From Leucobacter edaphi (GTDB lineage: Bacteria; Actinomycetota; Actinomycetes; Actinomycetales; Microbacteriaceae): a stretch of DNA of 64,000 nucleotides. Numbering within the stretch: the first letter of the stretch is position 1; each line of letters starts with the position of its first letter. Below are positions 1 through 10,689 of the stretch, one piece after another. The translations under genes were made by a program, and so were the position numbers. The DNA lies in NCBI RefSeq assembly GCF_016522535.1, contig NZ_JAEHOI010000001.1:1-64000 (forward strand), given 5' to 3'. A model generated the notes under the pieces. It had not been told where the DNA came from and ran no database searches. It saw only the letters and a program-made list of their open reading frames with translations.

Positions 1-487
1 CCCAGGTGTGGGCGCCGAAGCTTGCGGTGTCGACGGTTGATGGGAAGGCGTTGGCGTCGGGTGCGACGGTGTATGAGGGCGATGAGATCGTTGTGCGGGG
101 GTCCGGGTTTGATCCTGAGGCGCATCCGCTCCCGCAGGGTTCGCGTCCGCCGGTGACGGTGGGGGATCCGACGGGGAACTATGTCGTGTTCGGGAATTTC
201 GCGACAGAGTGGAAGCCGTCCTCTGGTGCGCCTTCTGATTCGCGTTCGGTCGCGTCGCAGAAGTGGGCGATGACGGATAAGACGTTCGGGAACCTGGATC
301 CGCGTTATGCCTCGTCGGTCGCGAAGGACCGTATCGTGCTGGGGGCCGATGGCTCGTTCGAGGCGCGTCTTACGGTGACGGCAGCGAAAGCGACGCCGGG
401 CAGTTACGGGGTGTTCGCGTTCGCGGCCGGCGGCCCGAAGGATGCTTCGCAGGAGATCGAGCTCCGCCTCAACTACCAGGCCGAACG
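1..487 (+). repeat. Perfect tandem repeat, copy A (489-bp period)
   Basis: Bases 1-487 match 490-976 with no difference found by eye, a period of 489 bp or 163 codons. The window opens inside the array and the first bases continue the same frame, so further copies probably lie upstream. The repeat uses many T- and G-ending codons (GAT, GGT, TAT, TTG, GGG), unlike the C-ending codons just after base 980. Confidence 0.95.
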
Positions 488-3400
488 GCCCCAGGTGTGG
501 GCGCCGAAGCTTGCGGTGTCGACGGTTGATGGGAAGGCGTTGGCGTCGGGTGCGACGGTGTATGAGGGCGATGAGATCGTTGTGCGGGGGTCCGGGTTTG
601 ATCCTGAGGCGCATCCGCTCCCGCAGGGTTCGCGTCCGCCGGTGACGGTGGGGGATCCGACGGGGAACTATGTCGTGTTCGGGAATTTCGCGACAGAGTG
701 GAAGCCGTCCTCTGGTGCGCCTTCTGATTCGCGTTCGGTCGCGTCGCAGAAGTGGGCGATGACGGATAAGACGTTCGGGAACCTGGATCCGCGTTATGCC
801 TCGTCGGTCGCGAAGGACCGTATCGTGCTGGGGGCCGATGGCTCGTTCGAGGCGCGTCTTACGGTGACGGCAGCGAAAGCGACGCCGGGCAGTTACGGGG
901 TGTTCGCGTTCGCGGCCGGCGGCCCGAAGGATGCTTCGCAGGAGATCGAGCTCCGCCTCAACTACCAGGCCGAACGCGGGAGCCCCAGCGTGACGGTCGA
1001 CAAGCTGAACGCCTCGACCGCGGGCATCGAGGCCACGATCTCGGGCCAGGGGCTCACCCGGGAGGCCGCACCGAACGGGGTGTACGTCGCGATCGTTGAG
1101 GCGGGCGCCGCGATCATGAACGGTCGCGAGCCCGAGGTACAGGCTGTGGCGTGGATCACCGCGGACAAGATCACCGACGGCGCATTCACCACCCAGCTCC
1201 TCGCCCCCGCTGCGAAGCTCGATCGCGAGAAGAAGTACGAGGTCCTCGTGTGGAAGGCGCACGGCCCCGCGACCGCGCAGTCCACGGTCCTTAGGAAAGA
1301 GCTCCAGCTCACGCCAGCGAATTGGGACGCCGTCTTCGGCCCGAGTACCTCGCGCGTCTACATCGACCCGAAGGTGACCAAGGCGAGCGCCTCGGGCGTG
1401 GAGATCAGCGCCGACATCGCCCGGATCAAGCTCGGTTCCGCGGACGCTGGCATCTATTACGCCCTCATCGAGAAGGGCACCGAAGACAAGATCTCTCCGC
1501 AGAACATGGGGCTCGACGCGAACCTCGTGAACAAGGGAGAGATCGTCGACGGGGCGGTCAGCGTGAAGCTGAGTGGCGCAGCGACCAAGCTCGACCGGAA
1601 GAAGAACTACGAGGTTCTCGTGTGGCGCGCCCACAACATGCCAACGGCCCAGACGATCCTCGGCCGCGCGGACGTACAGATCAGCGAGGCGCAGTGGGAC
1701 CAGGTGTTCGGCCCGGAGGTGACACCCGAGGGCAAGGCTCTGGTGAACGCGGCAACTCCGGCCGGCCTCTCCATTAACGCTGAACTCAGCGGATTCCGCC
1801 CCGAAAAGTACGGTGCGGGCGTGCAGTTGGGCGTGATCGAGGCCGGCACCGCGGCGACCGTGGCCGAATCGGCGGTGCTGGGTCGCACCGCCGTCGAGAG
1901 CTTCCCCGATACCGGGTCGCTCAAGAAGTCCTTCTCGATCCCGGCGGCACAGCTCGATCGCGCGAAAAAGTACCAGGTGCTCGTGTGGAAGGCGGGCGCC
2001 AAGCCTGGCTCTGCCGCGAACATTCTCGTCCTCCCGCTCGCGATCTCAGCTTCGCACTGGGACAGCGTCTTCCCCGCGGTCGTTGAAACGACCGAGGGCA
2101 GCTTCTCCTGGGGCGTCAGGAAGGCGTTCCGGAATTACGTCACCGGACCCATTGCGAGGGGGAAGATCACCGTTCAGAAGCCAGCAACGGGAACGGATGT
2201 CTACACGTTCCCGCAGACCACTGGCGGCACCTGGAACGCGAAGACCCACACGGGCACCGTGCAGTTCGCGGGTCTCGTGAACTTCAAGGGACACCTCGGA
2301 CCCGAAGGCTACGCGCTCAATCTCGATCTCGCGAACCCCGTCCTTGAGATCACGAGTGCCCGCTCCGCGCTGCTCAAGGCACCGGAGAATCAGACGAAGC
2401 GCCTCATCACGATCGCGACCCTCGACCTGACGAAGGCCAAGAAAACCGCACTGAGCGGCGGAGCCGTCCGCTTCGAGAACGCCCCGGTCAAGCTCACGCG
2501 GGCGGGCGCGGACGAGTACTTCGACGAGTACCTGACGGTGGACAGCGCAATGGACCCCGCCTCGTTCACGGTCGGTGCGGCCGCGAACGTGAAGCCGGTG
2601 ACCCCGCCGATCCGGCCGGTGGTCACGCCCCCCGCGCCGAAGCCGAAGCCGAAGCCGGTCCCCGTGCGGTCGACGGGCGGCCAGCAGGCCGGCTCTCTCA
2701 CCTGGGGCATTTCCTCCGGTTTCGCCTCGTACACGACCGGGCGCATCGCCAAGGGGTCGATCTCCAGCAGCGGGGTCGGAGGGGGTCCTGGCGGCTACAT
2801 CTACCCGCAGTCGAGCAGTACGTGGAACGCGACGACCCAGACCGGCACCGTTCAGTACTCGGGTGTCGTCACCTTCAGCGGCCACAAGGGCCTTATGTCA
2901 GAGTCCTTCGCGAACCCCGTGATCAGGATCACGAGTTCCACCTCGGGGAGCTTGACCGCCGGCGGCCGCACATTCGGGCTGAACCTGGCCGCTGGCAGCA
3001 AGTCGACCGGCCCCAAGGGCGAGGTCACCTGGAGCGGAGTCCCCCTCTCCGGAGGAATTTCCGGCGGTGGTGCCGGGGGCGGTGGCGCCTTTGGCGCCGA
3101 TCCGGTCACGTTTACCGTCGGCGCGGCAAACGGGGCCGCCTTCGGAAGCTCGTCCGTCGGCGCCGAGGACACGAAACGGACCCCCGCGAAGACCCCTCCG
3201 GCCACGACGGGGATCCGCGTGATCACTTCCGCGGAGAAGATCGTCGCCGGTGGCGAGATCGAGTTCGAGGCGTCCAGATTCGAGGCGAATGAGCGCGACG
3301 TGCTCGTCGTCCTGTACTCGGAACCGATCGTGCTCGACGAGGCGGCGGGGGCCGACGCGAACGGCGTGGTCCGATGGATCGGCACGCTCCCGAAGGATCT

Positions 3401-3662
3401 CCCCAAGGGGACCCACACGATCACCCTCCAGGGCAGCACCAACGCCGGCGCGATCATCGAGGTCGTCGACGCGAAAAAGGCCAAGGACACGCGAGCGATC
3501 GAAGCTGCGACGGTCGACCCGCTGACGCCGGCGCAGGCCGCGATCCGCGAGGCCGAAGCGCAGGTCCCGATCTGGCTCTACTGGGCCGGGGCGATCGGAC
3601 TGCTCGCGATCGCCGCCACCATGAGCGGGCTCGTGATTGCTCAGCGGCGTCGCGCGGAGTAG
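1..3662 (+). CDS. HtaA-domain surface heme protein with N-terminal repeats (5' partial)
   Basis: The frame is already open at base 3, so the true start and signal peptide lie upstream. Order seen: two identical 163-residue repeats (to about base 976); three related modules of about 130 residues, each ending in a W-D-x-V-F motif (about 980-2080); a first HtaA domain (G-S-F-S-W-G-V, from about 2091); a Pro/Lys linker (about 2600-2670); a second HtaA domain (G-S-L-T-W-G-I, from about 2691); a beta-rich domain (about 3210-3470); and a C-terminal membrane helix followed by R-R-R. There is no LPxTG motif, so it is probably held by the helix. HtaA domains bind heme at the cell surface in corynebacteria; the downstream HtaA gene and hmuTUV support the same role here. 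The function of the non-HtaA modules is unknown. Confidence 0.85.
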   Translation, partial: QVWAPKLAVSTVDGKALASGATVYEGDEIVVRGSGFDPEAHPLPQGSRPPVTVGDPTGNYVVFGNFATEWKPSSGAPSDSRSVASQKWAMTDKTFGNLDPRYASSVAKDRIVLGADGSFEARLTVTAAKATPGSYGVFAFAAGGPKDASQEIELRLNYQAERPQVWAPKLAVSTVDGKALASGATVYEGDEIVVRGSGFDPEAHPLPQGSRPPVTVGDPTGNYVVFGNFATEWKPSSGAPSDSRSVASQKWAMTDKTFGNLDPRYASSVAKDRIVLGADGSFEARLTVTAAKATPGSYGVFAFAAGGPKDASQEIELRLNYQAERGSPSVTVDKLNASTAGIEATISGQGLTREAAPNGVYVAIVEAGAAIMNGREPEVQAVAWITADKITDGAFTTQLLAPAAKLDREKKYEVLVWKAHGPATAQSTVLRKELQLTPANWDAVFGPSTSRVYIDPKVTKASASGVEISADIARIKLGSADAGIYYALIEKGTEDKISPQNMGLDANLVNKGEIVDGAVSVKLSGAATKLDRKKNYEVLVWRAHNMPTAQTILGRADVQISEAQWDQVFGPEVTPEGKALVNAATPAGLSINAELSGFRPEKYGAGVQLGVIEAGTAATVAESAVLGRTAVESFPDTGSLKKSFSIPAAQLDRAKKYQVLVWKAGAKPGSAANILVLPLAISASHWDSVFPAVVETTEGSFSWGVRKAFRNYVTGPIARGKITVQKPATGTDVYTFPQTTGGTWNAKTHTGTVQFAGLVNFKGHLGPEGYALNLDLANPVLEITSARSALLKAPENQTKRLITIATLDLTKAKKTALSGGAVRFENAPVKLTRAGADEYFDEYLTVDSAMDPASFTVGAAANVKPVTPPIRPVVTPPAPKPKPKPVPVRSTGGQQAGSLTWGISSGFASYTTGRIAKGSISSSGVGGGPGGYIYPQSSSTWNATTQTGTVQYSGVVTFSGHKGLMSESFANPVIRITSSTSGSLTAGGRTFGLNLAAGSKSTGPKGEVTWSGVPLSGGISGGGAGGGGAFGADPVTFTVGAANGAAFGSSSVGAEDTKRTPAKTPPATTGIRVITSAEKIVAGGEIEFEASRFEANERDVLVVLYSEPIVLDEAAGADANGVVRWIGTLPKDLPKGTHTITLQGSTNAGAIIEVVDAKKAKDTRAIEAATVDPLTPAQAAIREAEAQVPIWLYWAGAIGLLAIAATMSGLVIAQRRRAE
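490..976 (+). repeat. Perfect tandem repeat, copy B
   Basis: This is the second copy of the 163-codon unit of the large HtaA protein. Identity to the first copy ends at base 976, where the coding sequence passes into the first of three diverged modules of about 130 residues. Identity at synonymous sites implies a very recent duplication or ongoing homogenisation. Confidence 0.95.
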
Positions 3663-3757
3663 CTGCCGCGAGGCGGAGGCCCGCCGGGGGAGGCTGAGCG
3701 CCGCGCCCCGGCGGAACACCGTACAGTGATGAGGTCGGAACCGAGGAAGGAACCCCA

Positions 3758-4726
3758 ATGCGTAACCGAACGGTGACAGGGAATCGGCTGCGTGCCGCCG
3801 CAACCGGGATCGGCGCGCTCGCGCTGCTCGGTGGCCTGCTCGCGGCCCCGGCAGCGGCAACTGCCGCGCCGGCCAGCGCCACCCCGACGCGCGCCGTCAC
3901 GGCCGAGGCGACCGGGGAGTGCACCGCGGAGGCGGGAACGCTCACCTGGGGGGTCAAGGAGAGCTTCCGCTCCTACATCAGCGGCAGCATCGCGAACGGG
4001 AAGTGGACGGTCTCGGACGACATGAAGTACGAGACGCCCAACTTCATCTGGAACAAGATCGCAGGCGGCTTCGACCCCCGGCTCGAGTCCGGACGCCTGA
4101 GCTTCACGGGCGCGGTCGACTTCACCGGCCACGATGGCGCGATGAAGCTCGATATCGCCAATCCCGCGATCGAGTTCGCGGGAGACGACACCGCGTATCT
4201 GCTGCTCACGATCGGGTCTACCGACAAGGCGAACACGGGCGGTGCAGCCGCCGCGAAGGAGGTGCGCGCAGCGAAGATCGAACTCGCCGGAACCGTCACC
4301 GCCGGCGAGGGCGCGCTCTCGGTCGCGAAGGCGCCGGCCCGGCTCACCTCCGATGGGGCCGCCGCCTTCAACGGCGAGTACGGGAGCTACGCCGCTGGTG
4401 ACGAACTCGATCCGATCACCCTCGCCGTGACGGCCGGCGGCTGCACGATCGGGGCGCAGGAGGCCTCACCGAGCGCCCCGCCCGCCACTGAGGGGAATGG
4501 CTCATCCGAGGGAGCGCTGGCGGACACGGCGAAGCAGCAGACGCAGCCATTCCCGTGGGTGCCCGTCGTCGTCGGCGGCGTCGCGCTCCTCGTGATCGGG
4601 GTCACGGCCGGGATGCTTATCGCGGGACGAAAGCGTCCGTCCGCGGAAACGCACCCGGTTTCCGATGACGGAACGTCCTCTGATCAGCAGGAACGACCGG
4701 AACACCCCGGCGGCCCCCTCGCTTAG
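3758..4726 (+). CDS. Secreted, membrane-anchored single HtaA-domain protein
   Basis: A 322-residue protein with a classic signal peptide (basic start, hydrophobic stretch to about residue 33, then an Ala-rich cleavage region). One HtaA domain begins with G-T-L-T-W-G-V-K at about residue 62 and includes the family's S-Y-x-x-G-x-I-A-x-G segment. A linker rich in Ser and Pro leads to a membrane helix (about residues 265-288) and a basic, charged tail. The ATG has a good ribosome site (GAGGAAGG). It lies 95 bp after the large HtaA gene in the same direction and is probably a second heme receptor passing heme to HmuT. Its stop overlaps the convergent hmuV stop by a few bases. Confidence 0.88.
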   Translation: MRNRTVTGNRLRAAATGIGALALLGGLLAAPAAATAAPASATPTRAVTAEATGECTAEAGTLTWGVKESFRSYISGSIANGKWTVSDDMKYETPNFIWNKIAGGFDPRLESGRLSFTGAVDFTGHDGAMKLDIANPAIEFAGDDTAYLLLTIGSTDKANTGGAAAAKEVRAAKIELAGTVTAGEGALSVAKAPARLTSDGAAAFNGEYGSYAAGDELDPITLAVTAGGCTIGAQEASPSAPPATEGNGSSEGALADTAKQQTQPFPWVPVVVGGVALLVIGVTAGMLIAGRKRPSAETHPVSDDGTSSDQQERPEHPGGPLA

Positions 4727-5538
4727 TCGCGCTTCGGCATGACGATCCCGCGCCCGGTCACCGGGTGCGGGATCACCTCGACCGGCGTCCGATACACCTC
4801 GCTGACGGTCTCCGCGGTCAGCACCATCTCGGGGGAGTCGCAGGCGACGATCCGACCCTCCCGCAGCAGCGCGATCCGATCAGCGTAGGCGCTCGCGAGG
4901 TTGAGATCGTGGAGCACGATGAGGACCGCGTCTCCTGCGCGGGCACGATCGCGTGCCAGTCCGAGGACTGCCTCCTGGTGGCCGAGATCCAGGGCAGCGG
5001 TCGGTTCATCGAGCATGAGCACTCCGGTCCGCCCGGCCATGACGCGCGCGAACGCGGTGCGGGCCCGCTCCCCGCCCGAGAGCGAGGGCACGCGACGGTT
5101 CCCGAGATGCGAGATGTCCGCCGTGGAGATCGCCTCGGAGATTGCGGCGTTGTCCTCATCCTCGCGTTCGGTGCGGCGCCACGGCGCCCGCCCCATCTCG
5201 ACGACCTGGTGCACCGTGAAGGGGAAGAGGAGGGCGTTGTCCTGCAGGAGAACGCTCCGCCGGCGCGACAGGTCGATGAGCGACCACTCGTGGATCTCCC
5301 GATCCCCGAAGCGGACGGTCCCCTCGTCGGGGCGCACATCGCCGGAGAGCACGCTCAGGAGCGTCGACTTGCCTGCGCCGTTCGGACCGAGCAGCGCCAG
5401 AACCTCACCGGCCTTGAGCTCGAGCGACACCGAGTCGAGCAGCTTTCGCCCGCCACGGCGCAGGACCACGGAGCTCGAGGAGCACACCGCGGTGCCGGTT
5501 GTCGGGCGCTCGGGCAGCCCGATATGCCGCGCGCTCAT
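4723..5538 (-). CDS. hmuV: Heme ABC transporter ATP-binding protein HmuV
   Basis: A 271-residue ABC ATPase of the iron-siderophore/heme (FecE/HmuV) type. Walker A G-P-N-G-A-G-K-S-T is at residues 51-59, the signature L-S-G-G-E at 153-157, and Walker B V-L-M-L-D-E-P at about 173-179. It energises uptake through HmuU. The chosen start overlaps the hmuU stop in an ATGA arrangement, indicating translational coupling; the reading frame stays open far upstream but that extension is Arg/Pro/His-rich shadow of hmuU. The stop codon is interlocked with that of the convergent HtaA gene. Confidence 0.93.
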   Translation of the reverse strand: MSARHIGLPERPTTGTAVCSSSSVVLRRGGRKLLDSVSLELKAGEVLALLGPNGAGKSTLLSVLSGDVRPDEGTVRFGDREIHEWSLIDLSRRRSVLLQDNALLFPFTVHQVVEMGRAPWRRTEREDEDNAAISEAISTADISHLGNRRVPSLSGGERARTAFARVMAGRTGVLMLDEPTAALDLGHQEAVLGLARDRARAGDAVLIVLHDLNLASAYADRIALLREGRIVACDSPEMVLTAETVSEVYRTPVEVIPHPVTGRGIVMPKRD

Positions 5539-6602
5539 CCCCAGCCTCCGCTCCGCTTGCGCGTTCGTCGCAGCAGCCAGAAGAAGAACGGCCCGCCGAC
5601 GAGGGCCGTGAGCATGCCGATCGGCATGTCGGCCATCGGCACGAGCGAGCGGGCCGCGAGATCGGCGAGGGTCAGGAGCAGCGCGCCGCCCAGGGCGGAG
5701 GCCGTGACCAGGGGGAGATGCGCTGGCCCCAGGATCATGCGCATGAGGTGCGGGATCACGAGGCCGACGAAGGAGATGATTCCCGCGAAGGCGACGGCGA
5801 CGCCGGTGAGGAGGGCGACGACGAAGATCATCGCGATGCGCAGCGCCTCCACGTTCACCCCGAGGTGCCGAGCGTTGCGCTCTCCCAGGGCGAGGAGATC
5901 GAGCTTGCGCGCCGCGAAATAGGCCGCGAGCAGGCCGGCTGCCACGACCGGGGCGATGATCAGGACCTGGCTCCACCGGCTGCCCGCCAGGCTGCCCAGC
6001 TGCCAGAAGACGATCTGCTCCCGGGACTGGGTGTCGCCGAGGAAGGTGAGCAGGGCGATTCCCGCGCCGGCGATCGCATTGACCGCGATGCCGGTGAGGA
6101 CGAGGGTGACCACCTCGGTGCGGCCGTCGGCGCGGCTCATGAGATAGACGAGGAGCGTCGCGCCGAGGCCCGCGATGAACGCGAACACGGCGGTCGTCCA
6201 CTCTCCGAAGAAGGTGAGCCCGAAGACGATGGAGAGGCCGGCGCCCACGGCCGCGCCGGAGGAAATGCCGATGACGCCGGGTTCCGCGAGCGGGTTGCCG
6301 AATATCGCCTGCATGAGGAGACCCGCGACCGCGAGCGCGGCGCCGATCAGCACCGCCATCGCGACCCGGGGGAAGCGGATGGCCCAGAGCGTCTGGTCAC
6401 CCGCGGGGTGTTCCGGCAGTGGCAGCCAGTCGATCCCGATGCGGTGCAGGAGCGATCCGAGCACCTCCTGCGGCGGGATCGCGAGCTGGCCGGTGCCTGC
6501 GGACACGAGGATCGAAAGGGCGAGCGCGATGCCGAGCGAGACGAAGAGCACCGTCTTCGCCGCGGTGCGACGGGAGACTGTGGTCTGAATGGGGGATGTC
6601 AT
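5535..6602 (-). CDS. hmuU: Heme ABC transporter permease HmuU (FecCD family)
   Basis: A 355-residue polytopic membrane protein with the hydrophobic pattern of the FecCD/BtuC permease family. It contains the G-N-P-L-A-x-P-x-x-x-G-I-S-x-G-A segment that contacts the ATPase and the C-terminal P-H-L-x-R family signature. It transports heme delivered by the HmuT lipoprotein across the membrane. The start is an ATG facing hmuT across 152 bp, which carries a palindrome. hmuV follows with a 4-bp overlap, so the two form an operon. Confidence 0.93.
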   Translation of the reverse strand: MTSPIQTTVSRRTAAKTVLFVSLGIALALSILVSAGTGQLAIPPQEVLGSLLHRIGIDWLPLPEHPAGDQTLWAIRFPRVAMAVLIGAALAVAGLLMQAIFGNPLAEPGVIGISSGAAVGAGLSIVFGLTFFGEWTTAVFAFIAGLGATLLVYLMSRADGRTEVVTLVLTGIAVNAIAGAGIALLTFLGDTQSREQIVFWQLGSLAGSRWSQVLIIAPVVAAGLLAAYFAARKLDLLALGERNARHLGVNVEALRIAMIFVVALLTGVAVAFAGIISFVGLVIPHLMRMILGPAHLPLVTASALGGALLLTLADLAARSLVPMADMPIGMLTALVGGPFFFWLLRRTRKRSGGWG

Positions 6603-6716
6603 GCGAGGCGTCGACCGCTTTCTCAGGTGACCGGGAAGCGGAGCGCGAAAGAATACAGATCGCCCCGCGATGCGTTGTGGACACAGGTCCAGCGAATATC
6701 CTACCGTCGCTGAGCT

Positions 6717-6736
6717 ATGCTTATCCGGGTAAACAT
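6717..6736. promoter_or_regulatory. 20-bp imperfect palindrome between hmuU and hmuT
   Basis: The sequence ATGCTTATCCGGGTAAACAT agrees with its own reverse complement at 16 of 20 positions. It lies in the divergent hmuU/hmuT interval, 18 bp before the hmuT start, and overlaps a possible -10 hexamer TATGCT (6716-6721). A single operator here could control both directions. It does not match the usual DtxR/IdeR half-site, so the regulator is open. Confidence 0.5.
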
Positions 6737-6754
6737 CTGATGAAAGAGGTCGGA

Positions 6755-7876
6755 ATGCGGAAGCCGCGGACGCGGAGCCTGCTCGTGCTCGGACTGGTCG
6801 CGCTCCTCGGGCTCGGACTCAGTGCGTGTCAGACGGGGGAGGGCGGATCCGGGGTCGCGGGCAGCGAGCAGAAAGTCTCGCTGCCGCCGCTGACGGACCT
6901 CACCCCGGTCGCGGATCCGCGCGGCTACGAGGGGCCGAGCACCGCGGTCATCGGCGGGCCGAGCATTCCGCCACTCGATCCGGCACCGAAACCGAAGGTG
7001 CCCGTGACCGTGACTTCCCACGACAAGTCCGGCGACCGCGAGATCGAGGTGAAGGACGTCTCGCGCGTGGTGCCCCTGTCGCTCAGTGGTTCGGTCGGCG
7101 AGCTCGTCCACGCGTTCGGCATGGACAAGAACATCGTCGGCCGCGACGTCTCGACGAACTTCCCCGGCGCGGAGAAGATCCCGGTCGTCACGAAGGACGG
7201 CCACTCCATCGACGCCGAGGGCGTGCTCTCGCTCAATCCCACGCTCATCATCACGGACGGCAGCATCGGCCCCGTCGACGTCGTCCTGCAGCTGCGGGAC
7301 GCCGGGATCCCCGTCGTCACAGTGGATCGCGCGATCGACCCCGAATCGAGCTACCGGGTCGCCCAGCAGGTCGCCGACGCCCTCGGCGTCGGCCCTGCGG
7401 CTGAGGATCTGATTGCGACGCTCAAGCACGCGATCACCGAGAAGGAGCAGGAAGTAAAGTCCCTGCTCCCGAAGGAGGAGGCCAAGCGACCGCGGGTCGC
7501 CTTCCTCTACGTGCGTGGCACCGCGGGCATCTTTTACCTGTTCGGTGAGGGAAGCGGCGTTGACAGCCTGATTCGGTCCGTCGGCGCCGTCGACGTGGCG
7601 GAGGAAGCCGGCTGGGTGGGGGAGAAGCCACTCACCGAGGAAGCGCTGGTCTCAATGGATCCCGATGTGATCCTCGTCATGACCCACGGGCTCGAGAGCG
7701 CAGGCGGAGTGGACGGGCTGCTCGCGGCCCAGCCGAGCATCGCGCTCACCCAGGCGGGGAAGCATCGCCGCATCGTGGACGTGGACGACACCCTGCTGTT
7801 CGCGGGGGGAACCCGGATCCCGGATGTCATCGACGGCCTCGCGCGGGCGCTCTACGCGCCCGACTCCCTCGCGTAG
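6755..7876 (+). CDS. hmuT: Heme-binding lipoprotein HmuT
   Basis: A 373-residue lipoprotein. The lipobox L-S-A-C puts the lipidated cysteine at residue 25. After a Pro-rich linker comes a periplasmic-binding-protein type II domain (about residues 105-370) of the heme/cobalamin class, with the R-V-V-P-L-x-x-S-x-x-E/G-L opening and a C-terminal A-G-G-T-R-I-P-D segment. It captures heme from HtaA proteins and delivers it to HmuUV. I chose the ATG at 6755 because AAAGAGGTCGG immediately precedes it; an in-frame ATG 15 bp upstream would place that ribosome site inside the gene. Confidence 0.92.
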   Translation: MRKPRTRSLLVLGLVALLGLGLSACQTGEGGSGVAGSEQKVSLPPLTDLTPVADPRGYEGPSTAVIGGPSIPPLDPAPKPKVPVTVTSHDKSGDREIEVKDVSRVVPLSLSGSVGELVHAFGMDKNIVGRDVSTNFPGAEKIPVVTKDGHSIDAEGVLSLNPTLIITDGSIGPVDVVLQLRDAGIPVVTVDRAIDPESSYRVAQQVADALGVGPAAEDLIATLKHAITEKEQEVKSLLPKEEAKRPRVAFLYVRGTAGIFYLFGEGSGVDSLIRSVGAVDVAEEAGWVGEKPLTEEALVSMDPDVILVMTHGLESAGGVDGLLAAQPSIALTQAGKHRRIVDVDDTLLFAGGTRIPDVIDGLARALYAPDSLA

Positions 7877-7987
7877 CCGACGGCCGTCGCTGTTCACCGA
7901 CTGTCGAGGCAGCGCAGGGTACGCTGTTCCAGAGCGGAGCCGCGGGCTCCGTGGCGAGTCTCGCGCGCACTGCGCGACAAACCTGGC

Positions 7988-8677
7988 ATGACCGAGGGGA
8001 CCAGAGTGGCGGCAAGCGGCGGAGACGCGAACGGGCGTCGCTCGGGCAAACAGACGTACCCCGAGGATCGCTTCGATCGGGTCGAGCGCACCCACCGGGT
8101 GGGCGCGCACCGCGTCACCGCGCGTCCGCGATACGGCTGGCAGTTCGTGATCGCCGGCCTGATCGGCTTCGCGATCCTCACGGGCATCGGGATCGGCCTG
8201 TTCTCCCTGTTCGATTCCCAGGGCAGACTGCCCGCCTCCGTCACGGGCGAGGCGACGCCGAAGGCCTCGAAGTCGACGACGCCCCCGAAGATCGATCCCA
8301 AGGCGACGATCGCGATCCTCAACGGCACGTCCACCCAGAACCTTGCCGCGGGCGTCGACCAGACGATCGCCAAGGAGAAGTGGGGATCGATCGTCTTCGC
8401 GGGAAGCGCTGCGTCGACTGACGTGAAGATCTCCGCCGTCTTCTACCGCGACGACAAGGATCAGCCCGCTGCGGCCGGCCTCGCCGCGAAGCTCGGCGGC
8501 CTCTCGACCTACAAGACCGAGGACTACGCGGACTATCAGGCGACGCTCATCGTGCTCCTCGGCTCGGACTACGCCGGTCCGGGGATCGACGCCGCGAAGA
8601 AGATCACGGCGAGCGGCGAACAGAGCGGTCCGGCGTCCGGGACCGGAACCCCGACGGCCGATCCGAACTCCCCGTAG
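7988..8677 (+). CDS. LytR C-terminal-domain membrane protein
   Basis: A 229-residue protein with a basic cytoplasmic N-terminus, one membrane helix at about residues 50-72 (W-Q-F-V-I-A-G-L-I-G-F), a Pro/Thr/Lys linker, and an extracellular LytR_C domain. The domain opens with I-A-I-L-N-G-T-S and includes A-A-x-L-A-x-K-L and the hydrophobic I-V-L-L-G-S-D-Y ending. LytR_C is often fused to LCP cell-wall ligases but also occurs, as here, on its own after a helix. A role in envelope metabolism is inferred. It sits alone between hmuT and groL in the same direction. Confidence 0.8.
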   Translation: MTEGTRVAASGGDANGRRSGKQTYPEDRFDRVERTHRVGAHRVTARPRYGWQFVIAGLIGFAILTGIGIGLFSLFDSQGRLPASVTGEATPKASKSTTPPKIDPKATIAILNGTSTQNLAAGVDQTIAKEKWGSIVFAGSAASTDVKISAVFYRDDKDQPAAAGLAAKLGGLSTYKTEDYADYQATLIVLLGSDYAGPGIDAAKKITASGEQSGPASGTGTPTADPNSP

Positions 8678-8775
8678 CGCGCGGCGAGCGCACCGCGATG
8701 CCCGCCGCAGCTGCGCCCCGCGGGCAAATCGCCGCTGTCTGGTTACCGACTGTTCGCTGTGCGCGAGCGAGATCG

Positions 8776-8802
8776 CTTGCACTCGAAAGGTGTGAGTGCC
8801 AA
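8776..8802. promoter_or_regulatory. CIRCE-like HrcA operator, upstream copy
   Basis: The arms CTTGCACTC and GAGTGCCAA are separated by 9 bp and differ from the CIRCE consensus (TTAGCACTC-N9-GAGTGCTAA) at three positions in all. The left arm contains TTGCAC, a plausible -35 hexamer for groL, so bound HrcA would cover the promoter. A second, better element starts 9 bp downstream. Confidence 0.75.
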
Positions 8803-8810
8803 GATTGGTG

Positions 8811-10531
<1,721 letters not shown>

Positions 10532-10547
10532 GTCCCGCAACCACGAG

Positions 10548-10579
10548 AACGGGGTCGCGCCTTCGGGCGCGGCCCCGTT
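10548..10579 (+). terminator. groL intrinsic terminator
   Basis: A 14-bp stem (AACGGGGTCGCGCC with GGCGCGGCCCCGTT, one G-U pair) closes a TTCG tetraloop 17 bp after the groL stop. There is little T-run, as is common in actinobacteria. Confidence 0.85.
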
Positions 10580-10689
10580 CCGCGTTTCCGAGCGCTGCAC
10601 GCGGAGACCCGAGCCCCTGCTCGCCCTCTCGACGCGCGTACGAAGTCTTGGCGCGAAAGCGGGGCCTGAGGGACCTCAGCGAGCGCCGG

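Noticed and set aside
4723-6201. A 492-residue version of HmuV with a long N-terminal extension
   Set aside because: The extension lies in a shadow frame of hmuU. The ATG at 5538 gives a normal ABC ATPase length and an ATGA overlap with hmuU.
6717-6736. DtxR/IdeR iron box at the hmu promoter
   Set aside because: The palindrome lacks the TTAGG half-site of DtxR boxes, so I list it as an unassigned operator.
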